Shown here: piece by piece, positions 1 through 4,712 of the stretch | Position numbering within the stretch: position 1 is the stretch's first letter | Layout of the letters: every line of letters begins with the position of its first letter | NCBI GenBank assembly: GCA_948844705.1 | Contig: CAQNVT010000015.1 | Coordinates: forward strand, 1-5,341 | Length of the DNA stretch: 5,341 nucleotides | From: an uncultured Dorea sp. | Lineage (GTDB): Bacteria > Bacillota > Clostridia > Lachnospirales > Lachnospiraceae | Direction: 5' to 3' | Notes under the pieces: generated by a model | What the model was told of the DNA's origin: nothing | What the model saw: only the letters and a program-made list of their open reading frames with translations | The model's database searches: none | Position numbers and translations under genes: made by a program

Positions 1-540
1 GATGCTGCCTTGCGGTAACTGCTGGGGCTGATTCCCTTTTTCTGGTGGAACAGCCTGGAAAAGTACAGTGGGTCTGCATAGCTCACCGCGTGGGCAATCG
101 CCCGCACGGACAGTTCCGTGCTTCGGAGCAGGATGCAGGCCTGCCGTATGCGGTAATCCAGTAGGTAATTCTGAATCGAAATCCCGGTAAAGGCCTTAAA
201 TACCCGGTGCAGGTAAGAGCGGTTAATATTCAGGTGGTCGGCAATATCCTGGATGGTGATGGGGTCACAGTAATTGCTTTCGATAAAGTTCAGCGCCTCT
301 TCCGCATAGTCTGATTTCTTCTCATCATATGCAATGCCTTCATTGGGGAATTTCTCTGCCAGAAGGAAAAGGTATTCGTACATAATGCTGTTCATCCGCA
401 GATCACGGTTCCGGGGCAGCTGGCCTGCCTCAAACATCTGCTCATGGCAGAGCCGCAATGCTTCATCCTCCCCATAATGCAGCGTCAGATCTTGCCCAAA
501 GCGTGTCCGTTCCAGATAGCCCTTTACCTTAATCACAAAG
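1..540 (-). CDS. AraC-family transcriptional regulator, C-terminal DNA-binding half (partial at both ends)
   Basis: Reading the minus strand from about 540 down to 1 gives ~179 open codons. The last ~90 form the two helix-turn-helix units of an AraC/XylS activator. The first unit (from about base 260) contains ITIQDIADHLNINRSYLHRV. The second (about bases 100-10) contains LSVRAIAHAVSY and then the family signature FSRLFHQKKGISPSSYRK. The part before it (KVKGYLERTRFGQDLTLHYG onward) looks like the helical linker that follows the sensor domain in these ~280-300 residue proteins. The N-terminal cupin-like effector domain is absent: upstream of about 540 the sequence turns into something else. 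The far C-terminus runs off the window, probably by only a few residues. The frame stays open back to an ATG at 687-689, but those extra residues are an antisense shadow rich in Cys and Phe with no good ribosome binding site. Such regulators usually control sugar or stress genes; the target here is unknown. The family call is firm; the gene is probably non-functional as it stands. Confidence 0.88.
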
Positions 541-674
541 CGCAGATCGAAAAAGCAGGCTATGACACCACAATTCCCATGATCTTCACCGATTTGCCAG
601 AAGAGAAACACCTGAAAAAGACAGCTCCTGGAACAATAGACGTCAGCAAAAAAGCTGTTGCCGTCTGTAAATAG
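541..674 (+). pseudogene. C-terminal fragment of an unidentified protein
   Basis: The plus-strand frame from about 541 to the TAG at 672-674 reads about 44 residues, including KAGYDTTIPMIFTDLPEEK and ending in DVSKKAVAVCK. Residue make-up and codon choice look genuinely protein-coding, whereas the antisense translation of the same bases is Cys/Phe-rich and unlike the AraC sequence it joins. I do not recognise the family. Upstream of about 541 this frame runs into the antisense of the AraC gene, so the ATG at 444 that formally opens the frame is not a real start. I read this as the tail of a gene whose front has been lost at the 540 junction. It lies 101 bases before the HAD start and in the same orientation, so both probably come from one original locus. 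Confidence 0.5.
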
Positions 675-727
675 AAATGGCTCCGGCATGGCTATCCCAA
701 AAATTTCATTTTTTGCACATTTAGGGA

Positions 728-756
728 TGGAAAAATTTTGCTATATGCGATAAAAT
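728..756 (+). promoter_or_regulatory. Possible sigma-A promoter for the HAD fragment
   Basis: TGGAAA at 728-733 (4 of 6 matches to the -35 consensus) lies 17 bases before TAAAAT at 751-756 (5 of 6 matches to -10). The surroundings are AT-rich, and the HAD start follows 19 bases after the -10 box. Spacing is ideal, but the -35 box is weak and AT-rich DNA gives such matches by chance. Confidence 0.4.
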
Positions 757-775
757 AGAGTTCGGGAGAATAGGC

Positions 776-1063
776 ATGAATCAGAAACTTATTTTTTTAG
801 ACATTGACGGCACATTGGTTGCAGCTATGGCGGAACCTAGCGCCCTTGCAGCAAAAGCGATACAGGGCGCTAGGGGAAATGGCCATAAAGTTTTTCTATG
901 CACGGGCAGGAACATGCCGATTATCGGCAGCGACATCCTCAGTGTGGGTTTTGACGGCATTATTGCCAGCGCGGGCTTACGAGGGCGGGCTTTGCGGTTC
1001 TTTCCCTTGATTTCGGGACGGCATGGAGGATCCATCCGTTTATCTATGCATTTGCCGTGCTGA
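776..1063 (+). CDS. N-terminal fragment of a Cof-type HAD-superfamily hydrolase, fused out of frame to foreign sequence
   Basis: The ATG at 776 is preceded by GGGAG at 764-768, a good ribosome binding site 7 bases away. Residues 1-66 are a clear HAD N-terminus: motif I FLDIDGTLV (residues 7-15) with the nucleophile Asp9 and acid/base Asp11, then motif II FLCTGR (40-45) with Thr43, and the FDGIIASAG stretch that in Cof-like phosphatases normally continues into Gly-Gly/Asn and a cap domain. Instead, homology stops at about base 976 and the frame reads ~28 unrelated residues (from LRGRALRFF) to a TGA at 1061-1063. Full-length relatives are about 250-290 residues, so the cap domain and motifs III and IV are gone and catalysis is not expected. 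The unrelated tail is the wrong frame of the DUF2752 gene that follows. Intact members dephosphorylate sugar phosphates, FMN or similar small substrates. Family call firm; function lost here. Confidence 0.85.
   Translation: MNQKLIFLDIDGTLVAAMAEPSALAAKAIQGARGNGHKVFLCTGRNMPIIGSDILSVGFDGIIASAGLRGRALRFFPLISGRHGGSIRLSMHLPC
971..976. other. Fusion point between the HAD and DUF2752 gene fragments
   Basis: The bases GCGGGC at 971-976 can be read as the Ala-Gly codons ending the HAD homology (ASAG) and also as part of the Cys-Gly-Leu codons expected in the CPGCGLTRA motif of DUF2752. The two genes therefore appear joined across a shared 5-6 base stretch, with a change of reading frame. The shared bases are inferred from the motifs, since the unbroken parent genes are not in the window. 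Confidence 0.65.
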
Positions 1064-1260
1064 CCGTTGTGTTTGGTATAAACAGATATGTGCTCTGTAA
1101 GAAAAAAATGCCGTTTTTGAGGGTGTGCCTTATCGTCACACTGGCGGCGATGCTGGTATTTTACGTGTGGAGAATGTACCGGTATTTTCCGGGGGAACCG
1201 CCGATGAGCTATTATGAGGGGAATTTATTTCAGGGAGTGATTCATTTATTGCATTTGTAA
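973..1260 (+). pseudogene. DUF2752-type membrane protein, C-terminal fragment without a start
   Basis: The frame ending in TAA at 1258-1260 reads about 95 residues from GLTRAGFAVLSLDFGTAW. This matches the second part of the CPGCGLTRA motif that marks DUF2752 proteins, but the CPGC half and the first membrane helix are missing. Next come two hydrophobic helices, roughly FIYAFAVLTVVFGINRYVL and VCLIVTLAAMLVFYVW, and the ending RYFPGEPPMSYY, which I associate with Lachnospiraceae members of this family. Upstream of 973 the bases belong to the HAD gene in another frame. The GTG at 1057 is internal to the first helix and has no ribosome binding site, so it is not a credible start. Members are small inner-membrane proteins of unknown function, usually about 130-150 residues. 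The family call rests on motif memory and would need a profile search; the truncation itself is clear. Confidence 0.72.
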
Positions 1261-1277
1261 GCATGTTATGATAAAAT
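1249..1277 (+). promoter_or_regulatory. Possible promoter for the repeat-rich membrane protein
   Basis: TAAAAT at 1272-1277 (overlapping an alternative TATGAT at 1267-1272) lies 17 bases after a weak -35 candidate, TTGCAT at 1249-1254. It sits across the end of the DUF2752 fragment and 41 bases before the ATG at 1318. The -10 boxes are good and the -35 is poor, so the exact box is uncertain. The gene may also once have been co-transcribed with the DUF2752 gene. Confidence 0.4.
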
Positions 1278-1317
1278 GTTAACAGTTTAAGCCGTATAGA
1301 GCAAGGAGGAAGTACGA

Positions 1318-2034
1318 ATGGAAAATAATTTCGAAAATAATTTTGATAATATACCGGATAATCAGGGAGCGAAGCCTGAAGAGCAGAATCCGGGCATGTC
1401 CGGGGAGAACCGGCAGAATAAGGAAGCTGCGGCCGGAGAGGTTCAGCAGTATACGGATCCGAATGCGGGAATAAATCCAGAGCATACCGCAGACGGCTCT
1501 GTACAGTATACGGGTCAGGCATATGGAAATACGGGTTATCAGCAGTCCGGTCAGACTTATGGGAATACGAATTATCAGCAGTCCGGCCAGACCTATGGGA
1601 ATACGAATTACCAGCAGCCCGGTCAGACCTATGAGAATACGAATTACCAGCAGTCCGGCCAGACCTATGGAAATATGGATTACCAGCAGTCCGGCCAGGC
1701 GTACGGGAATACAAACTACCAGCAGCAGTACCAGGATAACTACAATTACAATGTGGGAAATAACACAGGCTATAATCAGGACTATCAGAACGACGCAGAT
1801 ACCGCTCCGATGTCAATGGGAGAGTGGGTCCTTACCTTGCTCCTTATGGCAATTCCATGTGTGAATATTGTTTTGTGCTGTGTATGGGCATTCGGAAAGA
1901 ACGGCAATGTGAACAGAAGAAACTTCTGCCGCGCGGAGCTGATCTTTATCGGTATAGGTACAGTTCTTGGAATTATTATGAGTATCGTTATCATGACTGC
2001 TGCGATCGGAAGCGGCGGATATTATTACTATTAA
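1318..2034 (+). CDS. Tyr/Gln/Asn-rich tandem-repeat protein with two C-terminal membrane helices, function unknown
   Basis: The ATG at 1318 follows AAGGAGGA at 1303-1310 with good spacing, giving 238 residues. Residues 1-65 are polar and acidic, rich in Asn, Glu and Gln (MENNFENNFDNIPDN...). Residues 66-137 are six 12-residue copies of the type GQTYGNTNYQQS. A further Asn/Tyr-rich linker runs to about 165. The C-terminal ~70 residues hold two predicted helices (about 171-193, WVLTLLLMAIPCVNIVLCC, and about 209-230), joined by a basic loop (FGKNGNVNRRNFCRAE), and end in four Tyr. The layout, a disordered N-terminal tail plus a helix pair, resembles small DUF4190/CD225-like Firmicutes proteins; the MAIPCVNIVL-type helix followed by WAFG is something I have seen in Lachnospiraceae hypotheticals. 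The tail is most likely cytoplasmic, since no signal peptide is visible. Its neighbour in the same direction was a DUF2752 gene, and a terminator follows at once. I do not know its function. Confidence 0.85.
   Translation: MENNFENNFDNIPDNQGAKPEEQNPGMSGENRQNKEAAAGEVQQYTDPNAGINPEHTADGSVQYTGQAYGNTGYQQSGQTYGNTNYQQSGQTYGNTNYQQPGQTYENTNYQQSGQTYGNMDYQQSGQAYGNTNYQQQYQDNYNYNVGNNTGYNQDYQNDADTAPMSMGEWVLTLLLMAIPCVNIVLCCVWAFGKNGNVNRRNFCRAELIFIGIGTVLGIIMSIVIMTAAIGSGGYYYY
1513..1728 (+). repeat. Six tandem 36-bp coding repeats
   Basis: In-frame units start at 1513, 1549, 1585, 1621, 1657 and 1693. Each encodes 12 residues of consensus G-Q-T/A-Y-G-N-T-N-Y-Q-Q-S. Copies 2 and 3 are nearly identical. Copy 1 has Ala and Gly variants, copy 3 ends in Pro, copy 4 has Glu for Gly, copy 5 reads NMDY and copy 6 ends in Gln. 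Silent changes (ACT/ACC, TAT/TAC, GGT/GGC) separate copies, so the array has aged while keeping its frame. Copy number may vary between strains. Confidence 0.97.
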
Positions 2035-2045
2035 GAGAAAGAAGG

Positions 2046-2078
2046 ACCCTCACGGCGGTGTTAAGCTGTGAGGGTTTT
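2046..2078 (+). terminator. Rho-independent terminator after the repeat protein
   Basis: ACCCTCACGGC at 2046-2056 pairs with GCTGTGAGGGT at 2065-2075 (one G-T wobble) around an 8-base loop, followed by TTTT and further AT-rich sequence. It begins 12 bases after the stop of the plus-strand gene. It also lies just past the end of the converging apbE gene, and on that strand the trailing sequence TCCTTCTTTCTCTT is moderately T-rich, so it may serve both directions. Confidence 0.8.
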
Positions 2079-2083
2079 AAAAA

Positions 2084-3064
2084 TCATTTTAAAAAGTTAT
2101 CGGAGTAATGCAGCTTTTCGTCATCTGTAATGAAAATTGCATCTACGTTATCGAGCTGATTGATAAGCTTCATGCCCTTATCAAATCCCATCAGGTAACA
2201 GGTCGTGCTGAGGGCGTCGGCAGTAAGGGAGGAGTCCGTGATGATCGAGACACTGTACAGAGAATTCTCACAGGGACGTCCGGTGGAGGGGGTCAGTACA
2301 TGATGGTATTTTTTTCCGTCCACTTCAAAATAGCGCTGATAGATGCCGGTCGTTACCACAGACTGGTCGGCGATCTTAACGGAGGTTATGGCGGCGCCGG
2401 TTTCGTCGAACGGGCGCTGGATCCCGATGTTATATTTTGAGCCGTCTGTCTTGGTTCCCAGGGTAAGAACGTTCCCTCCCAGATTAATGACTGCATGGCG
2501 TACACTGTTTTCCTTGAGATAATCCTTGATCCGGTCTGCAATATAGCCCTTTGCGATTGCCCCGACGTCAAGAAGGGCATTGGGATCCGCAAGACGTACC
2601 GTGTTTCCTTCGATAATGATATTTTTGTAATTTACATGGCTTACGGCAGCGCTTAAGGCGTCCTGGGAGGGGACAGAAGGCTCGTCGGACTTAAAGTCCC
2701 AGAGCCCGGACACGGTCCCTATCGTGACATCGAAGAGCCCGCCGGACAGATCGCCGTAGTAAATGCTTTTTTTCAGGAGCATCAGAGTGTCCTCCGATAC
2801 CTCTACCGGGGCGCCGGCTGCGGTGTTAATCCGGTAGATATCGCTGTTTTCGTCTGTTTTTGAAAACAAGGTATCGTATTTTTTACATAATTTTTTCAGT
2901 CCGTCCATGACATCCGGTTCTACAGGGTCCAGGATCTGGATATCGATCACGGTATCGTATAAGGTATCCGTGTAGGTCAGATCTTCTTTGGCTGGGAGCT
3001 TTTCACAGCCGGATAAAAGAAAAACTACGGAAAAGAGAAATGCAATTATTTTTTTATGCTTCAT
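2084..3064 (-). CDS. apbE: FAD:protein FMN transferase (ApbE family), lipoprotein
   Basis: ApbE transfers FMN from FAD to a Thr or Ser of target proteins (RnfG/RnfD, NqrB/NqrC or other FMN-binding domains) on the outer face of the membrane, using Mg2+. I choose the ATG at 3064: GAGGT lies 6 bases upstream, and the protein then opens with a lipoprotein signal, MKHKKIIAFLFSVVFLLSGC, with Cys20 as the lipidated residue. A longer frame from 3106 would spoil the signal. The product is 326 residues, normal for the family. Motifs in order: SGGLFDVTIG (107-116), DVGAIAKGYIAD (166-177), INLGGN (193-198), HHVLTPSTGRP (254-264; the usual Asp of HIIDP is Thr here) and TADALSTT (281-288), which supplies the metal-binding Asp283 and Thr287. 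All key residues are present, so it should be active. It is transcribed divergently from the NusG-II/Gx operon. No flavinylated target is visible in the window. Confidence 0.96.
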   Translation of the reverse strand: MKHKKIIAFLFSVVFLLSGCEKLPAKEDLTYTDTLYDTVIDIQILDPVEPDVMDGLKKLCKKYDTLFSKTDENSDIYRINTAAGAPVEVSEDTLMLLKKSIYYGDLSGGLFDVTIGTVSGLWDFKSDEPSVPSQDALSAAVSHVNYKNIIIEGNTVRLADPNALLDVGAIAKGYIADRIKDYLKENSVRHAVINLGGNVLTLGTKTDGSKYNIGIQRPFDETGAAITSVKIADQSVVTTGIYQRYFEVDGKKYHHVLTPSTGRPCENSLYSVSIITDSSLTADALSTTCYLMGFDKGMKLINQLDNVDAIFITDDEKLHYSDNFLK

Positions 3065-3070
3065 AAAAGT

Positions 3071-3075
3071 ACCTC
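3071..3075 (-). promoter_or_regulatory. Ribosome binding site that fixes the apbE start
   Basis: Read on the minus strand, GAGGT lies 6 bases before the ATG at 3064. The alternative ATG at 3106 overlaps the promoter -10 box at 3105-3110, so it could not be in the mRNA. This supports the shorter, lipoprotein form. Confidence 0.75.
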
Positions 3076-3104
3076 GGATAATAGTATGCTTTAATGCTAG
3101 TAAC

Positions 3105-3132
3105 ATTATAGCATAAAAAGTAAGATATGCAA
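3105..3132 (-). promoter_or_regulatory. apbE promoter
   Basis: On the minus strand, TTGCAT (3132-3127) and a perfect TATAAT (3110-3105) are separated by 16 bases, with an extended TG motif just before the -10 box (TGCTATAAT). It starts a transcript with about 35 leader bases before the apbE ATG. This is the strongest promoter match in the window. Confidence 0.8.
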
Positions 3133-3144
3133 TCGAACATGTGG

Positions 3145-3173
3145 TTGCAGGCGGCGTTTTATTGTGTTAGAAT
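3145..3173 (+). promoter_or_regulatory. Promoter of the NusG-II / Gx / ruvAB operon
   Basis: TTGCAG at 3145-3150 and TAGAAT at 3168-3173 are separated by 17 bases. The ATG at 3204 follows 30 bases later, after a purine-rich ribosome-binding stretch (AGGTAGAGGAAGAGGA, 3185-3200). The -35 box lies 12 bases from that of the divergent apbE promoter. Confidence 0.7.
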
Positions 3174-3203
3174 AGAGAGAGGAAAGGTAGAGGAAGAGGA
3201 AAG

Positions 3204-3569
3204 ATGGGATTTAAAAAGAAGGACATACTTTTAATTTTAGTGATTCTTGCGGTCGCATTTCTTGCATATTATCTTCATGACCTGCTGGGAGCCGCGGCGG
3301 CGGGGACGGTCACGGTGAAGGTGGACGGTGTTATCGAAGGTGTTTACAGCCTGGGAGAGGATCAGGAGATCACGATCAATAATGGGACAAACCATCTTGT
3401 GATCAAAAACGGGAAGGCGGATATGACAGAGGCGGATTGTCCGGATAAGCTGTGCGTGAACCAGAAGGCAATCTCCAAGAATCATGAGAGTATCATCTGT
3501 CTGCCAAACAAAGTGATCGTAGAGGTGGACAGCGGCGACAACGGCAAGCTTGACGCCGTGACGAATTAG
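3204..3569 (+). CDS. NusG domain II-containing small membrane protein
   Basis: This 121-residue protein has a basic N-terminus (MGFKKKD), one membrane helix (about 8-24, ILLILVILAVAFLAYYL) and an extracytoplasmic beta-rich domain. The domain carries the features of the stand-alone NusG-II family: DCPDKLCVNQKAIS (78-91) and SIICLPNKVIVEV (96-108), with Cys79, Cys84 and Cys99. Despite the name, it lacks the NGN domain of the transcription factor NusG and should not be taken for an elongation factor. Family members are often found beside Gx proteins and redox genes, and the conserved cysteines would suit a redox, metal-binding or cofactor role, but the function is not established. It leads the operon: its stop overlaps the ribosome binding site of the next gene, 10 bases away. 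The start is supported by the purine-rich site just upstream, although GAGGA is only 3 bases from the ATG. Confidence 0.9.
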   Translation: MGFKKKDILLILVILAVAFLAYYLHDLLGAAAAGTVTVKVDGVIEGVYSLGEDQEITINNGTNHLVIKNGKADMTEADCPDKLCVNQKAISKNHESIICLPNKVIVEVDSGDNGKLDAVTN

Positions 3570-3575
3570 GAGGAG
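3568..3575 (+). promoter_or_regulatory. Ribosome binding site for a TTG start
   Basis: AGGAGGAG at 3568-3575 overlaps the stop codon of the NusG-II gene and lies 4 bases before TTG at 3580. The strong site supports TTG as the real start and suggests translational coupling of the two genes. The ruvA start uses an identical stop/Shine-Dalgarno overlap at 4070-4077. Confidence 0.8.
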
Positions 3576-3579
3576 ACCT

Positions 3580-4071
3580 TTGAAAGGGAAAGTGGCATAT
3601 TTTGGTGTATTTACCGCACTGGCGCTGATCTTCAGCTATATAGAGACGCTCATACCGGTATCCTTCGGAATCTGGGGCGTGAAGCTGGGCCTTGCAAATC
3701 TTATTATCGTGACTGCGTTATATAAGCTTAAGCTTAAGGAGGTATATCTTCTGTCCGTGACGAGAGTGATATTATCCGGTTTTATCTTTGGAAATTATTT
3801 CAGTATTCTCTACAGCATGGCAGGAGGCCTCTTAAGTCTTACGGTCATGGCGGCGCTTAAGAGAGATACGGGCTTCAGTATCATGGGCGTCAGCGTTGCC
3901 GGCGGTGTGGCGCATAACATCGGGCAGCTTATCGTGGCGGTGCTGGTGGCGGAGAGCCTGAGCGTAGTCTACTACGCCCCGATACTGCTTGCTGCCGGGG
4001 TCCTTACCGGGCTTGTGATCGGCATACTTGCCGGCCAGATGATAAAAAGACTGGTAAATATTCAGTTTTAG
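3580..4071 (+). CDS. Gx transporter family protein (annotated in relatives as heptaprenyl diphosphate synthase component I)
   Basis: The protein has 163 residues starting at TTG and consists almost entirely of membrane helices (about five, roughly 5-25, 38-50, 55-93 in two, 100-125 and 133-155). Family marks are GVKLGLANLIIV (33-44), SMAGGLLSL (79-87) and GGVAHNIGQL (108-117). The topology resembles the substrate-binding (S) components of ECF-type vitamin transporters. The older name comes from an early link to the small subunit of heptaprenyl diphosphate synthase, and it has no prenyl-transferase motifs such as DDxxD. It sits between the NusG-II gene and ruvA with gaps of 10 and 8 bases, so the three are surely co-transcribed. 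Its partnership with NusG-II is a recurrent pairing; a role in flavin or other cofactor uptake serving the apbE pathway is my guess, and no substrate can be read from the sequence. Confidence 0.88.
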   Translation: MKGKVAYFGVFTALALIFSYIETLIPVSFGIWGVKLGLANLIIVTALYKLKLKEVYLLSVTRVILSGFIFGNYFSILYSMAGGLLSLTVMAALKRDTGFSIMGVSVAGGVAHNIGQLIVAVLVAESLSVVYYAPILLAAGVLTGLVIGILAGQMIKRLVNIQF

Positions 4072-4079
4072 GAGGAGCT

Positions 4080-4697
4080 ATGATATCATATATAAGAGGC
4101 GAGCTTGTATCGCTGGAGGAGGATAAAGTAATCGTAGACGTAGGAGGCGTAGGGTATGGGATATTTATGCCCGGACAGATGATGGGGCTTCTGCCTCCGG
4201 TGGGACATGAGGTAAAGCTCCATACTTATTTGAACGTTAAGGAGGATGCCCTGCAGCTGTTCGGATTCCTTACGAGAGACGCTCTTCAGGTGTTCCGGCT
4301 TCTTATAGGGGTCAGCGGAATCGGTCCTAAGGGGGGACAGTCGATCCTCTCTGTGCTGCCGCCGGATGAGCTTCGGTTTGCCGTGATGGCAGGTGATGTA
4401 AGGGCGATCTCGGCCGCGCCGGGGATCGGGAAGAAGACGGCGGAGAAGCTGATCCTGGAGCTTCGGGACAAGCTAAGCATTGAGGATGCCTTAGAGCATG
4501 CGGTAAGCGGAGGCACAGAGAGCTACGGCGGCCAGGCCTCGGCGGTGAGCGGAGTCGGGAGCGAGGCGGTACAGGCTCTGGTGGCGCTGGGATACGGCAA
4601 TACGGAAGCGCTTAAGGCGGTAAAGCAGGTGGAGATTACGGAGGATACGGATGTCGAGACCGTGCTTAAGCTGGCGCTAAAGCATATGGCATTTTAG
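4080..4697 (+). CDS. ruvA: Holliday junction branch migration complex subunit RuvA
   Basis: RuvA binds four-way DNA junctions as a tetramer and loads the RuvB motor for branch migration during recombination and fork repair. The 205-residue product is full length for the family. Domain I (about 1-63) is the OB-fold, from MISYIRGELV to LQLFGF. Domain II (about 64-140) has both helix-hairpin-helix DNA-binding motifs, VSGIGPKGGQSIL (78-90) and APGIGKKTAEKLILEL (113-128). A Gly/Ser-rich flexible linker (about 142-159) leads to the RuvB-binding domain III (about 160-205, SEAVQALVALGY...). The ATG follows AGGAGGAG, which overlaps the stop of the Gx gene. ruvB follows 15 bases after the stop, the standard ruvAB order. 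No LexA-type operator is visible directly in front; expression appears to come from the upstream operon promoter. Confidence 0.98.
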   Translation: MISYIRGELVSLEEDKVIVDVGGVGYGIFMPGQMMGLLPPVGHEVKLHTYLNVKEDALQLFGFLTRDALQVFRLLIGVSGIGPKGGQSILSVLPPDELRFAVMAGDVRAISAAPGIGKKTAEKLILELRDKLSIEDALEHAVSGGTESYGGQASAVSGVGSEAVQALVALGYGNTEALKAVKQVEITEDTDVETVLKLALKHMAF

Positions 4698-4712
4698 ACT
4701 AAAGGGGAAGCT

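Noticed and set aside
444..540. Plus-strand start at 444 for the unidentified tail
   Set aside because: This part is the antisense of well-supported AraC sequence; only the portion after about 541 looks like a protein.
541..689. Minus-strand extension of the AraC frame to an ATG at 689, giving a longer single protein
   Set aside because: The extra ~50 residues are Cys/Phe-rich and unlike an AraC sensor domain, there is no good ribosome binding site, and the opposite strand looks coding.
1057..1260. Separate small gene starting at GTG 1057
   Set aside because: It is the inside of the DUF2752 fragment: the same frame is homologous upstream to 973, and the GTG lies within a membrane helix with no ribosome binding site.
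1513..1728. CRISPR-like array of ~36-base repeats
   Set aside because: The units abut directly with no spacers, keep one reading frame and diverge by synonymous changes, so this is a coding repeat.
1136..1816. Long minus-strand reading frame of 226 residues rich in Ser, Tyr and His repeats
   Set aside because: It is an antisense shadow of the tandem-repeat gene; periodic DNA keeps all frames open.
2108..2440. Plus-strand reading frame opposite apbE
   Set aside because: It is a shadow of a gene with full ApbE motifs on the other strand and lacks a ribosome binding site.
3065..3203. Riboswitch, such as an FMN element, upstream of apbE or the NusG-II gene
   Set aside because: The leaders are only about 30 bases long and show no conserved riboswitch core or terminator hairpin; divergent promoters explain the region.
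3204..3569. Calling the NusG-II gene the transcription factor NusG
   Set aside because: It has a membrane helix and lacks the NGN and KOW domains; only the domain II similarity is present.
3724..3739. AAGCTTAAGCTTAAG short repeat as a possible recombination or binding site
   Set aside because: It lies inside the Gx gene and simply encodes alternating Lys-Leu at a loop; nothing else supports a site.
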